Assembly (NCBI GenBank): GCA_038327555.1
Contig: JBBQLD010000001.1
Coordinates: forward strand, 7,187-71,186
Source: M3007 sp038327555
GTDB taxonomy: Bacteria; Bacteroidota; Bacteroidia; Chitinophagales; Saprospiraceae
DNA length: 64,000 nt
Direction of reading: 5' to 3'
Shown: piece after piece, positions 17,097-26,728 of the stretch
How the letters are laid out: every line of letters begins with the position of its first letter
Position numbering within the stretch: position 1 is the first letter of the stretch
Made by a program: the position numbers and the translations under genes
The notes under the pieces: generated by a model
Told to the model about the DNA's origin: nothing
The model's input: only the letters and a program-made list of their open reading frames with translations
Databases searched by the model: none

Positions 17097-20000
17097 ATGA
17101 AAAATCAACACCTAACGCTATTATTATTGCTCGGTTCCTTCGGACTGTATGCTCAAAATTCGTTCACTGTCGAGCGCTCTTTGCTCTGGGCAAACTCTGC
17201 CACAGAATACATTCTCGCAGACGGCTCGCCCTTCGAAGTATGGAAGTTTAAGGGTTGTTCGTTTGGCGATGACGCACGCTCACTTCCTATTTTTTCCGAG
17301 CGATTTTCGCTTGTTGGAAATTCTGAAATTGAGGTGGAAATAGTATCCATACAATGGGAATCCTTCCCTAAAAAGCCTTCTAGCGATGACACTTTTCTTA
17401 CTAATGATTTAATAATCAATACTTTAGTCGAACATGAGCGTAGTCAATACTTTGGGCGTATCAAGATGGTGCCTGTTCGAAAAATTGGTTCCGGATTTGA
17501 GCGAGCAACAAGTTTTACCCTAAATATACGTACCAGGCTGTTACCTGTTCCGCCAATTTCGGCTTCAGATAGAGATGGCTTTACCTATACTTCAGTGCTC
17601 AATTCTGGAGATATTTACAAATTTGGAGTCAGTCAAAACAGCATTTATAAACTTGATTATGCCTTCTTGAAAAACGAATTGGGCATCAGTAATCTCGATA
17701 ATATTGATCCTCGAAGTATCCGGCTTTATGGGAATGGTGGAGCCATGCTTCCAGAAAAAAATAGTGATACTCGTCCTGATGATCTGCTTGAAAATTCAAT
17801 TCAAGTCGTGGGTGAGCAAGATGGAAAATTTGATGCAGGAGACTATATTCTTTTTTATGCTGTAGGCCCGCGTCCTTGGGTTCACCGCCCACATGCTACT
17901 GACCCTCAACTTACCGTTCGCCTTAATTTGTACGACCTCCAAGCTTGGTATTTCATCAAAACTGGTGATGGTAATGGCCTTCGAATATCCGAAAAAGCAA
18001 GCGTTGGTGCTTCTTATATTACTGAAGAATTCGATGATTATCAACGGCTTGAAGAAGAAAAAAACAATCTTTTGAACTTTAATTCTTCTTCTCAAGGTTC
18101 GGGTAAGCGCTGGTTTGGTGATTATTTTTACCAGGCACGACAGCAGGAATATAATTTCAACTTTCCAAACCTCGTACCAGGTAGTACCGCTCGAGTACGC
18201 AGTGAATTTGCTGGCCGTAGCAGCGTAAGTCAATCTGTTCGCATGGAAATTGCTGGAAGTACTTTTGCAAAAACCATTTCCGGGGTTTCTGTTTCGAATA
18301 ATGACGCAAGTTTTGCATCCAATGCAATTTTAGGTGGCAATATTCAACCTACATCAGATGCCCTTAAAGCGAAGATTATTTACCCAGAGGTTGGGGCACA
18401 AAGCGAGGGCTGGCTCGATTATATTGAAATAAATGCTCGCCGTCGCTTAGCTATGTCCGGGCCAATTCTGGAATTCCGTGACTTGAAAACCCTCACTCAA
18501 GTATCTTCCACGTTCCGGCTTACTGGTGCAAGCGGCAACACAACGATATGGGATGTAACCAACCCACAAACACCTTTTCTTCAGCAAAAAAGCCAAAATG
18601 GTGGCGTTGTGGAATTTGGTGCAAACACACAGGATAAACTCAGCAATTTTGTTGCATTTACCGACGCTGCTTCTTTTCCAAAACCGGAAAAGGTAACAGG
18701 AAAAATTAGTAACCAGAATTTGCATAGTCTCGAAAATGTAGACTTTGCAATCATTTATCACCCTGATTTTCAAGCAGAAGCGGAGCGTTTTGCCGAACAC
18801 CGTCGCTCATTTTCTAATTTAGATGTAGCCACGGTAAACGTCAATCAACTCTATAACGAGTTCTCTTCCGGAGCGAAAGATCCTAGCGCTATTCGTGATT
18901 TTTCTCGGATGCTATTGGAGCGGAATCCTCAAAAATTCGACTTTTTGCTTCTATTCGGGGATGCTTCTTTCGATCCAAAAAACAATACAAACAGCGAAGA
19001 CAATAAGGACTTTATCCCTGCTTTTGAGACGGCAGAATCGTTTAGCCCTATTGACGCCTTCCCTTCCGATGATTTCTATGGCTTACTTAGCCCTGAAGAA
19101 AGTGGTTCGCTTATAGGCGCGCTAGATTTGGCTGTCGGTCGGTTTGTCTGCAAAACCCCTGAAGAGGCTCGAAATATTGTAGACAAGATAGTTGCTTATG
19201 ATAAGGATCCTATCACCCTTGGTGATTGGCATTTACGCGCTACCTATATTGCCGACGACGAGGATGGGAATGTACACATTAATCAAGCGGACAAACTTGC
19301 CGCAGAAAACGCTGCCGCAGATTCCTGGTTCAATATTGGGAAGATCTATTTTGATGCATATCAGCAGATTGCTACCTCTGCGGGACAAAGATTTCCTGAT
19401 GCAAAAGCGGCCATCAACTCCGAAATGTTCAAAGGCATGCTTATAGCCAATTATATAGGCCATGGCGGGCCGCGCGGCTTGTCTCAGGAGCGAGTGGTTG
19501 ACAATAATGATATCGCTGGCTGGGACAATCCTAACCGCTATCCACTGCTAATCACTGCTACTTGTACTTTTGGAGGGTATGATGATTACACTACTTTGAC
19601 GGGCGGAGAGCAAGCCTTTTTAAGAATAAATGCTGGCGCAATCGCTCTATTTACCACCGTCCGATCGGTCTATATTGCTGGTAATGAAGATTTAACAGAT
19701 GCGGTACAGACCTTATTGTTTCAGCGAAAAAATGGTGTTTATCGCAGTATTGGAGATGTTTTGAAAGATGGAAAAAATATTCTTTCTACCAACGACAGAA
19801 ACGCCCGCCGATTTACTTTACTAGGTGATCCAACCTTGCAACTTGCTTTCCCTGAGTACCGGGTAGCTACGACCAAAGTAAACGGCAACGCGGTTGTAGC
19901 TGGTCAGCCCGACACCCTCCGCGCACTCATGCCTGTAGCGTTGGAAGGCGTCGTAACAGATACCTTGGGAAACACCCTAAATAATTTTAATGGCCGGGTT

Positions 20001-20960
20001 TTTGTGACAGTATTTGATAAAGAACAAACCCTTCAAACCCTGGGACAAGATCCTGGTAGCAATGTGAGATCCTTCAAAATACAGCGGAATATCTTGTTTA
20101 AAGGCAGTGCCAAGGTAAGTAATGGCGCGTTTAAAGTCAATTTTGTCGTGCCAAAGGATATTAACTATGCTTACGGAAATGGAAAAATTAGTTACTATGC
20201 AGAAAATGGAACACCACTTGATGCCGCTGGAGGGGATAGAAACATTGTCATTGGTGGCAATTCAGGCTTGGTAAAAGACAATACCCCGCCGATCGTCCAG
20301 GCCTTTATCAATACAGATGCTTTTGCCTTTGGTGGAATAACGGATAATAATCCAAAAGTTATGGTAAAATGTGCGGATGACTATGGTATGAATGTAACAG
20401 GAACCAGTATCGGGCACGATTTAACGGCAATATTGGATGGTAATGTGTTGGAGACTTTGGTACTCAACGAGTTTTACGAAAGTGCTCAAGGAGATGCACG
20501 CAAAGGACAAGCGATCTATCCGTTGCGTAATCTATCCGTAGGTCGGCATACGCTTCAGGTTAAAGGTTGGGATGTAGCCAACAACCCCGGAGAAGGTTAT
20601 ACCGAGTTTGTTGTAGCAGAAGATGGACAAGCAGCACTTGCACACGTTTTAAACTACCCTAACCCCTTTACGACCAACACTTATTTTCAATTTGAACACA
20701 ATCTAGCTGGGCAAATTCTTGATGTTCAGGTTAGCATATTTAGCGTATCAGGCCGATTGGTAAAAACAATTCAACAAACCGTCACAAATAATGATGGTTT
20801 TCGTGTGTCATCTGATATTTCGTGGGATGGGAATGATGAATATGGCGACCCGCTCGCTAGAGGTGTGTACCTTTATCGGGTGAAAGTACGCGGTACGGAT
20901 GTTTCCGGAGCAAATAGTACAGCCCAAAGCGATTTTGAAAAACTAGTCATTTTAAAATAG
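17097..20960 (+). CDS. porU: T9SS C-terminal signal peptidase/sortase PorU
   Basis: Outer-membrane-anchored gingipain-like (C25) protease that removes the C-terminal signal of type IX cargo and attaches cargo to the surface. About 1287 residues (start at 17097; ATG at 17091 adds two). It has a signal peptide (LTLLLLLGSFGLYAQ). The catalytic His is in YIGHGGPRG (codon 19461-19463) and the Cys in TATCTFGG (codon 19563-19565). A C-terminal FlgD-like/CTD-like domain (NYPNPF, GVYLYRVKV) closes the protein, as in known PorU. porV follows 90 bases on. The 5' gap to the minus-strand lipoprotein gene is short, so promoters overlap. Confidence 0.93.
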   Translation: MKNQHLTLLLLLGSFGLYAQNSFTVERSLLWANSATEYILADGSPFEVWKFKGCSFGDDARSLPIFSERFSLVGNSEIEVEIVSIQWESFPKKPSSDDTFLTNDLIINTLVEHERSQYFGRIKMVPVRKIGSGFERATSFTLNIRTRLLPVPPISASDRDGFTYTSVLNSGDIYKFGVSQNSIYKLDYAFLKNELGISNLDNIDPRSIRLYGNGGAMLPEKNSDTRPDDLLENSIQVVGEQDGKFDAGDYILFYAVGPRPWVHRPHATDPQLTVRLNLYDLQAWYFIKTGDGNGLRISEKASVGASYITEEFDDYQRLEEEKNNLLNFNSSSQGSGKRWFGDYFYQARQQEYNFNFPNLVPGSTARVRSEFAGRSSVSQSVRMEIAGSTFAKTISGVSVSNNDASFASNAILGGNIQPTSDALKAKIIYPEVGAQSEGWLDYIEINARRRLAMSGPILEFRDLKTLTQVSSTFRLTGASGNTTIWDVTNPQTPFLQQKSQNGGVVEFGANTQDKLSNFVAFTDAASFPKPEKVTGKISNQNLHSLENVDFAIIYHPDFQAEAERFAEHRRSFSNLDVATVNVNQLYNEFSSGAKDPSAIRDFSRMLLERNPQKFDFLLLFGDASFDPKNNTNSEDNKDFIPAFETAESFSPIDAFPSDDFYGLLSPEESGSLIGALDLAVGRFVCKTPEEARNIVDKIVAYDKDPITLGDWHLRATYIADDEDGNVHINQADKLAAENAAADSWFNIGKIYFDAYQQIATSAGQRFPDAKAAINSEMFKGMLIANYIGHGGPRGLSQERVVDNNDIAGWDNPNRYPLLITATCTFGGYDDYTTLTGGEQAFLRINAGAIALFTTVRSVYIAGNEDLTDAVQTLLFQRKNGVYRSIGDVLKDGKNILSTNDRNARRFTLLGDPTLQLAFPEYRVATTKVNGNAVVAGQPDTLRALMPVALEGVVTDTLGNTLNNFNGRVFVTVFDKEQTLQTLGQDPGSNVRSFKIQRNILFKGSAKVSNGAFKVNFVVPKDINYAYGNGKISYYAENGTPLDAAGGDRNIVIGGNSGLVKDNTPPIVQAFINTDAFAFGGITDNNPKVMVKCADDYGMNVTGTSIGHDLTAILDGNVLETLVLNEFYESAQGDARKGQAIYPLRNLSVGRHTLQVKGWDVANNPGEGYTEFVVAEDGQAALAHVLNYPNPFTTNTYFQFEHNLAGQILDVQVSIFSVSGRLVKTIQQTVTNNDGFRVSSDISWDGNDEYGDPLARGVYLYRVKVRGTDVSGANSTAQSDFEKLVILK

Positions 20961-21050
20961 TCTGAAGAATTATTCTGCACGTCATTAAATGCAAAATAGA
21001 TTGTAGGATTTAGCACCAAAACATTACAACTAAAATTCACTTGCTTTATC

Positions 21051-22259
21051 ATGAATAAATTACTCGCACAGTCGCTGTTCGCGGCGGCATTGACCCTGAC
21101 GGGAACAGCCTTGTACGGGCAAATCGAACCCAAATGTGTCAATGGAAATAACCCAATTACTGGAGAGAGATGCGCTAACGCAGTCACTTCTGCCGTTCCA
21201 TTTCTCCGAATCGTACCAGATGCACGCGGCGGCGCTATGGGTGATGTAGGAATTGCTACCTCTGTTGATCCAAATGGAATGCACTATAACCCTTCGAAGC
21301 TAGCCTTTGCAGACAAAAATGTTTCTATTTCAGCTACCTATACGCCTTGGATGCGCAACCTGGGCCTCAACGATGTCTATCTGGCTTATCTTTCTGGCTA
21401 TTATCGTTTGGATAAATTTCAGGCTATCGGCGGAAGTCTTCGCTATTTCTCACTGGGTGATATTGAATTTACTGATGAAACTGGCCAATCCTTAGGTCAG
21501 GGCCGTCCTAATGAATTTGAATTCGCTGGCGCCTATGCCCGTAAGTTGTCTGATAAATTATCAGCAGCAGTAGGTGCAAAATTTATTTACTCCAATTTGG
21601 CAACAGGTCGCATTGTCGAGGGAAACGAAATCAAACCTGGCGTTTCTGGAGCAGCTGACATCTCCTTCACCTATAAAACACCCGTCAAAATGGGCGGTAA
21701 CAAGGGTGAATTTACTTTAGGTACTGCGATCAGCAATATTGGTTCAAAAATCACTTATACGAACTCGGTTAATCGCGACTTTATTCCAACCAATTTAGGC
21801 ATTGGTGCAGGATTGAAAATTCAACTAGATGAATTTAACTCCATCACTTTTACCACTGATTTTAATAAACTGCTTGTACCAACCCCACGTCCTGATCTCG
21901 GCGATGCCGATGGCAATGGCGTAGTTGATTACAAAGACTATTCTCCAGTTCGTGGCATTTTTAAATCCTTTGGTGATGCTCCTGGTGGCTTTGCCGAGGA
22001 AATTAAAGAAATTACGCTTGGAATAGGTGCAGAATATTGGTACGATGATCAATTTGCTGTTCGTATTGGTCATTTTCGTGAACACTATTCAAAGGGCAAT
22101 CGTAAATATTTTAGCGTCGGTCTTGGCGTGAAATATAACATCTTTGGACTCAACTTTAGTTATTTGGTTCCAACCAGCAACCAACGCAATCCATTAGACA
22201 ATACCCTTCGCTTCTCTTTGGTGTTTGACTTTTCGGCATTCGAAGGCGACGACGAATAA
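21051..22259 (+). CDS. porV: T9SS outer-membrane protein PorV
   Basis: 402 residues with a signal peptide, then the typical PorV start TSAVPFLRIVPDARGGAMGD (about residues 46-65) and a FadL-like barrel pattern. PorV shuttles type IX cargo from the translocon to PorU. Adjacent to porU on the same strand, so the two form an operon, as they do in many Bacteroidota. The end of the protein (LRFSLVFDFSAFEGDDE) is strand-like with an acidic tail. A rho-independent terminator follows at 22282. Confidence 0.94.
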   Translation: MNKLLAQSLFAAALTLTGTALYGQIEPKCVNGNNPITGERCANAVTSAVPFLRIVPDARGGAMGDVGIATSVDPNGMHYNPSKLAFADKNVSISATYTPWMRNLGLNDVYLAYLSGYYRLDKFQAIGGSLRYFSLGDIEFTDETGQSLGQGRPNEFEFAGAYARKLSDKLSAAVGAKFIYSNLATGRIVEGNEIKPGVSGAADISFTYKTPVKMGGNKGEFTLGTAISNIGSKITYTNSVNRDFIPTNLGIGAGLKIQLDEFNSITFTTDFNKLLVPTPRPDLGDADGNGVVDYKDYSPVRGIFKSFGDAPGGFAEEIKEITLGIGAEYWYDDQFAVRIGHFREHYSKGNRKYFSVGLGVKYNIFGLNFSYLVPTSNQRNPLDNTLRFSLVFDFSAFEGDDE

Positions 22260-22281
22260 TAGGGCAGAATACGATTCGTTT

Positions 22282-22320
22282 AAAAGGCGAGCCACTCCAT
22301 GAGCGGCTCGCCTTTTTTTA
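22282..22320 (+). terminator. Intrinsic terminator after porV
   Basis: A perfect 12-bp stem AAAAGGCGAGCC/GGCTCGCCTTTT (22282-22293 with 22305-22316) and a run of seven T. It closes the porU-porV unit before the OmpA-family gene. Confidence 0.92.
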
Positions 22321-22342
22321 TCAAACTTTCCTTCCTTTGTAA

Positions 22343-23965
22343 ATGAAACCAACACTCCCAATTTTCTTTTTTTTGCTTTCCAATTTATGCTTTTCTCAAA
22401 CGTATAATTATTTCGTTTTGGAAAAACTCCCACCTTCAATCAACTCGACTTATGATGAAATAACACCCGTCCCAAGTAGAGATGGGCGTACCCTATATTT
22501 CACCCGCGTAGGATTTCCTGATTACAACCGTACGCTCTTAATAGATAGTGTGGATATGGCTATTAAGCTTTCTCCAGAGAAATACCCGACTTCACTGGGT
22601 GAGGTATTTTCCCAAATTGCTGGCAAACCCATTTACATTCCTGAGCGCTCCGCTTTTAACCAGGACATTTGGATTGCAAAAGGAGACTCGTTTGATCTTT
22701 CAAAGACCTATCACCCTGGCTACCCTTTAAACAATGCCTTGCCCAATAGCATGGTGACTATCACACCAGACCCCAACGCATTTTATGTCATCAACCAGTT
22801 TGAGCGAAACGGAAATATGGATCGAGGTTTTTCGCTGGTACGCCGTACTGATGATAGTATTGGTTGGAGTTTTCCAAAGCCCGTGGAGATTACAGATTAT
22901 TACACCATCACCTCAGACGTAAGTTTGACGATGAGTTTTGATGGAAAAATTCTGATCCTTTCGGCCATTCGTTCTGATTCACGAGACATGGATTTGTATG
23001 TGTGTTTCCGCCAGGGAGAAAACAAATGGGGTGCTCCACAGCATCTTGGCAATATCATAAACTCTGATCGCAGAGAGACCACCCCGTTTCTTTCTGAGGA
23101 TAATGAGACCTTGTTTTTCTCTTCTGCCCGAAGCGGTGGTGCCGGAGGAAATGATCTGTACACTTCACGCCGTTTGGATGAAACCTGGAAAAACTGGTCT
23201 TCACCCGCGCTCCTATTTGAGCCCATGAATTCAAAGTACGATGAAAGCCAGCCCTATTTCAACATGACCTCAGGATTCCTTTATTTCATATCCAAGCGTG
23301 AAGGAAATAGCGATATCTATCGCGTTCGGATAGCGCCTCCTCAGGAGACAGAACTTGAGGTTATTGGAAGAGTGTTGAATAGTAAAACCCGAGAATTAGT
23401 AAAAAACACCCGGGTGTACTATGGTGCATCTGGAGATCCGCACAATGTATTGCAGGCGCTCGATGGTACATTCCGTTTAAAAATTCCTAGAGGGGTGAAG
23501 TTTGATCTCATTCCAGAGAAGGGTGGTTTTTCAGGGCAAACAGAAGAATTTCTATATCGCCGGGACTATATCTTTTTTAGAGAACAGTATGTCGAGTTGT
23601 TCCTCGACCCTTTGGAGGTGAATTCCAAAATTGAACTTCGCCCTATATTCTTTCAACAATCTAAGGCTGTTATTCTGGAGGAGTCTTATGGGGAGTTAGA
23701 ACGCCTGGCAACTCTGCTTCAAGAATCCCCTTCTATTCATATTCGTATAGAAGGGCACACCGATAATATTGGCAAAGCTGAAGACCTGTACAAACTTTCG
23801 GAAGAACGAGCTGAAGCACTAAGAACTTTTTTGATCCAAAAAGGTTGCGCGTCCTTCAGGATTGAAACCCTGGGGCAAGGGCCAAAATTCCCAATCAACG
23901 ACAACAACTCCGAAGAACTCCGCTCAAAGAATCGTCGAGTTGAAATCATTGTTACCAAGATTTAA
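22343..23965 (+). CDS. OmpA-family protein with PD40 propeller repeats
   Basis: 540 residues: signal peptide (residues 1-19), PD40-type beta-propeller repeats (DGRTLYFTRVG, DGKILILSAIRSD, ETLFFSSARSGGAGGNDLY, SGFLYFISKREGNSDIYRV), a short carboxypeptidase-regulatory-like domain (ELEVIGRVLNSKTRELVKNT), and a C-terminal OmpA domain (IRIEGHTDNIG to RSKNRRVEIIV) that binds peptidoglycan. The domain order matches the T9SS component PorE but lacks its N-terminal TPRs, and its place right after porU-porV supports a secretion-related role. It could equally be one of the many PD40-OmpA proteins of the phylum. Confidence 0.8.
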   Translation: MKPTLPIFFFLLSNLCFSQTYNYFVLEKLPPSINSTYDEITPVPSRDGRTLYFTRVGFPDYNRTLLIDSVDMAIKLSPEKYPTSLGEVFSQIAGKPIYIPERSAFNQDIWIAKGDSFDLSKTYHPGYPLNNALPNSMVTITPDPNAFYVINQFERNGNMDRGFSLVRRTDDSIGWSFPKPVEITDYYTITSDVSLTMSFDGKILILSAIRSDSRDMDLYVCFRQGENKWGAPQHLGNIINSDRRETTPFLSEDNETLFFSSARSGGAGGNDLYTSRRLDETWKNWSSPALLFEPMNSKYDESQPYFNMTSGFLYFISKREGNSDIYRVRIAPPQETELEVIGRVLNSKTRELVKNTRVYYGASGDPHNVLQALDGTFRLKIPRGVKFDLIPEKGGFSGQTEEFLYRRDYIFFREQYVELFLDPLEVNSKIELRPIFFQQSKAVILEESYGELERLATLLQESPSIHIRIEGHTDNIGKAEDLYKLSEERAEALRTFLIQKGCASFRIETLGQGPKFPINDNNSEELRSKNRRVEIIVTKI

Positions 23966-23966
23966 T

Positions 23967-23984
23967 TTGTTCCACGTGGAACAA
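23967..23984. other. parS-like site 1
   Basis: An 18-bp perfect palindrome containing TGTTCCACGTGGAACA (23968-23983), the same core as known ParB-binding parS sites (variants of TGTTTCACGTGAAACA and TGTTCCACGTGGAAC). It is intergenic, just after the OmpA-family gene, 26 bases from a second copy. Confidence 0.8.
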
Positions 23985-23988
23985 GTTG

Positions 23989-24046
23989 GTGTACGCAGAA
24001 AACCTTTAGTGTTCCACGTGGAACACTAAAGGTTTTCTGCGTACAC
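23989..24046. other. parS-like site 2 inside a perfect 58-bp palindrome
   Basis: Bases 23989-24046 are a perfect palindrome centred on CAC|GTG at 24017/24018. The inner 16 bases (24010-24025) are again TGTTCCACGTGGAACA. With the first site this forms a pair of identical ParB-type operators about 4.4 kb from the DnaA-box cluster. No T run follows, so a terminator is a less likely reading. Confidence 0.85.
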
Positions 24047-24108
24047 ATGGAGTATCCAAAATGCCCCAACCTCATCTGGTTTAGCTCTACCAAAGCATTC
24101 CGTTTACA

Positions 24109-24116
24109 TATCTTTG
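24109..24116 (+). promoter_or_regulatory. Candidate -7 box (TATCTTTG) for the aldehyde dehydrogenase
   Basis: An exact TAnnTTTG match, 19 bases before the ATG at 24136. No clean TTG -33 element is seen at standard spacing. Confidence 0.5.
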
Positions 24117-24135
24117 CTTTAGATAAAAACAAGCA

Positions 24136-25572
24136 ATGCATACCATTAATAATTTTATCAACGGGGAATACGTTCCTCCCAAGGCCGGATTATACCTCGA
24201 CAACTTCAATCCTGCCACCGGTTTAATATCCGGCAAACTTCCTAACTCAACTTCTGAAGATATAGAAACAGCATTAGCCGCGGCGACTGCGGCTTTTCCT
24301 GCTTGGGCGAATACTCCACTTGAACACAAACAAGAAGTGCTTCTTGCTATTGCACAGGGGATCCTGCAAAACTTGGATGCCCTGGCTGAAGCAGAAAGTG
24401 CTGATTCTGGCAAGACCATTACAACAGCTCGTACGGTAGATATCCCAAGAGCAGCACTTAATTTTAAATTCTTCGCCACAGCCTTATTGCACTTTGCTTC
24501 CGAAAGCCATCATGCACCAGGCTCTTTGAGTTATACCCTGCGCCAACCTATTGGGGTAGTGGGTTGTATTTCTCCCTGGAATTTACCACTCTATCTCTTT
24601 ACCTGGAAAATTGCGCCAGCTTTGGCAGCGGGAAATTGTGTGATCGGAAAGCCTTCTGAGGTTACCCCGCTTACTGCTTCATTATTGGGCAATATCTGTA
24701 ATGCCGCCGGACTTCCTCCCGGAGTTCTAAATATTGTGCACGGCTTAGGACCAAGCGTGGGCGAAGCTATTGTCCAACACCCTAAAATCAAGGCCATATC
24801 TTTTACGGGCAGCACAAGGGCTGGAGCAGAAATTGCGCGCATAGCATCACCCATGTTCAAAAAACTAAGCCTTGAACTAGGGGGCAAAAACCCAAATCTA
24901 ATTTTCGCTGACTGTGATTATGAAAAAATGTTGGACACCACCGTTCGATCTTCATTCAACAATCAAGGTCAGATATGTCTTTGCGGATCTAGGATTTATG
25001 TAGAAAAAAGCATTTACCCTAGGTTCAAAAAGGACTTCGTCGAACGAGTGAAAAACTTAAGCGTTGGAAACCCAAGCGACCCAGCTAATAATTTAGGCGC
25101 AGTCGTGTCAAAAATACATTTCGAAAAAGTACTGAGTTGTATCGAGTTAGCTAAGTCGGAAGGAGGGCAAATTCTTGCCGGTGGAACCGCACTAGAAATA
25201 GCCCCTCCCTTTGATAAAGGTTGGTACATTGCTCCAACAATAATCGAAGGTTTGTCCTCCGAATGTCGCACCAACCAGGAAGAAATTTTTGGCCCAGTGG
25301 TTACGCTCCAACCCTTTGATCAGGATTCCGATGCACTTGAAATGGCAAACTCCTCACTTTATGGTCTGAGCGCAACGGTCTGGACGAATAACTTACAGCG
25401 AGCTCACTATTTCGCAGCCAATTTGCAAGTGGGTATTGTTTGGGTAAATACCTGGATGCTGCGTGATTTGCGTACTCCCTTTGGTGGAGTGAAAAACTCA
25501 GGGGTTGGTAGGGAAGGAGGCTGGGAGGCTTTACGATTTTTCACGGAGGCCAAGAATGTAACTTTTGGATAA
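24136..25572 (+). CDS. Aldehyde dehydrogenase, 2-aminomuconic semialdehyde type
   Basis: 478 residues of the NAD(P)-dependent ALDH superfamily. The catalytic Cys is residue 281 in GQICLCGSR, the general-base Glu is in LELGGKNP, and the N-terminal NFINGEYVPP and the SPWNLPLYLFTWKIAPA segment match the ALDH8A1/AMSDH group (2-aminomuconate or 2-hydroxymuconate semialdehyde dehydrogenases), which oxidises a kynurenine-pathway or ring-cleavage semialdehyde. None of the neighbouring genes belongs to tryptophan or aromatic breakdown, so the physiological substrate is inferred from subfamily resemblance alone. Confidence 0.85.
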   Translation: MHTINNFINGEYVPPKAGLYLDNFNPATGLISGKLPNSTSEDIETALAAATAAFPAWANTPLEHKQEVLLAIAQGILQNLDALAEAESADSGKTITTARTVDIPRAALNFKFFATALLHFASESHHAPGSLSYTLRQPIGVVGCISPWNLPLYLFTWKIAPALAAGNCVIGKPSEVTPLTASLLGNICNAAGLPPGVLNIVHGLGPSVGEAIVQHPKIKAISFTGSTRAGAEIARIASPMFKKLSLELGGKNPNLIFADCDYEKMLDTTVRSSFNNQGQICLCGSRIYVEKSIYPRFKKDFVERVKNLSVGNPSDPANNLGAVVSKIHFEKVLSCIELAKSEGGQILAGGTALEIAPPFDKGWYIAPTIIEGLSSECRTNQEEIFGPVVTLQPFDQDSDALEMANSSLYGLSATVWTNNLQRAHYFAANLQVGIVWVNTWMLRDLRTPFGGVKNSGVGREGGWEALRFFTEAKNVTFG

Positions 25573-25656
25573 CTGCCAAAATGTCTATGGCACAATTATC
25601 GCTCAGGTACTTTGAATGTCACCGATGCCCGACGTTTTTACCCAAACTCAGTTATC

Positions 25657-26694
25657 ATGTTAGATTTCCTTGCTTCGGAAGAGGTCTCTTTAACACCTTC
25701 TTCTGCCATTAGAACTGCTGCCGATTTGGACAGTGCTTTGCTGGATACTTATTCCAAAACCGTGGCCGGTGTAGCACGGCAAGTGAGTGGCGCCGTGGTT
25801 CATTTAAAAATTCAAAAACCTGAGCACCCACAAAGCAGACAAAGAAACCCTCAAAACGGAAATGGTCAAAACACTGGATCCGGTAGTGGTTTTATCATTA
25901 GTACAGATGGCTTTGTCGTAACTAATAGTCATGTGGTAAATGGCGCAACGCATATTGAAGCCAGCCTTCCCGATGGCCGTAGTTTTCATGCCCGAACCGT
26001 TGGGGATGACCCAGCCACAGATATTGCTGTCGTAAAAATAGATGCGGATAATTTGATCCCGACTTATTTTGGCGACAGCAATACCCTACAAGTCGGGCAG
26101 ATTGCCATTGCCATTGGCAACCCTTTTGGTTTTCAATACTCGGTAACTGCCGGTGTGGTAAGCGCACTAGGTCGAACCCTGCGTACCCAAACAGGACGAT
26201 TAATTGACGATGTTATTCAAACAGATGCAGCACTTAATCCAGGCAATTCAGGCGGTCCATTGGTCGATTCGTTTGGTCAAGTTATTGGTGTGAACACCGC
26301 AGTCATATTACCCGGACAAGGTTTGTGTTTTGCTGTGGCATCCAATCTGGCAAAGTTTATAGTAGGTAAATTGATTCTGGAAGGACGTGTGCGAAGAGGG
26401 ATGTTGGGCATTGGAGCCCAAGCGGTTCCTTTACCCGCAAAATGGCTTAACGCTTTAGAGATCAATACCAAAGGGGGCATTCAAGTTCAAAGCGTCGAGT
26501 CTTCAGGTCCTGCTGATAAAGCTGGCATACGAGCAGGCGACATCATTGTTCAGTTTGAAGGCAAACCCGTTGATTCTATTGACACGCTTCATAAAGTACT
26601 AGATGAAGCTTCCATAGGTAGGAGCATAAGTCTTTGGGTATTGCGCGATGGAAATCTAAAAAGTCTCTCGGCTGTACCCGCCGAGATGCGCTAA
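25657..26694 (+). CDS. Trypsin-like S1C (HtrA/DegP-type) protease with PDZ domain
   Basis: 345 residues from the ATG at 25657 (a TTG at 25612 is an alternative start). The triad is complete: His92 (NSHVVNG), Asp122 (ATDIAVV) and Ser198 (NPGNSGGPL). One PDZ domain follows (about 250-340; GPADKAGIRAGDIIVQFEG). Unlike typical periplasmic HtrA it has no signal peptide or membrane anchor in either start form, so it appears to be cytoplasmic. The gene begins 84 bases after the aldehyde dehydrogenase and may be read with it. Confidence 0.85.
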   Translation: MLDFLASEEVSLTPSSAIRTAADLDSALLDTYSKTVAGVARQVSGAVVHLKIQKPEHPQSRQRNPQNGNGQNTGSGSGFIISTDGFVVTNSHVVNGATHIEASLPDGRSFHARTVGDDPATDIAVVKIDADNLIPTYFGDSNTLQVGQIAIAIGNPFGFQYSVTAGVVSALGRTLRTQTGRLIDDVIQTDAALNPGNSGGPLVDSFGQVIGVNTAVILPGQGLCFAVASNLAKFIVGKLILEGRVRRGMLGIGAQAVPLPAKWLNALEINTKGGIQVQSVESSGPADKAGIRAGDIIVQFEGKPVDSIDTLHKVLDEASIGRSISLWVLRDGNLKSLSAVPAEMR

Positions 26695-26728
26695 TAAATT
26701 TTCACCTCTTTTCCTGGTGTGTACTTTG

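Noticed and set aside
23989..24046. Reading the 58-bp palindrome as a transcription terminator
   Set aside because: No T tract follows; its core is the parS motif.
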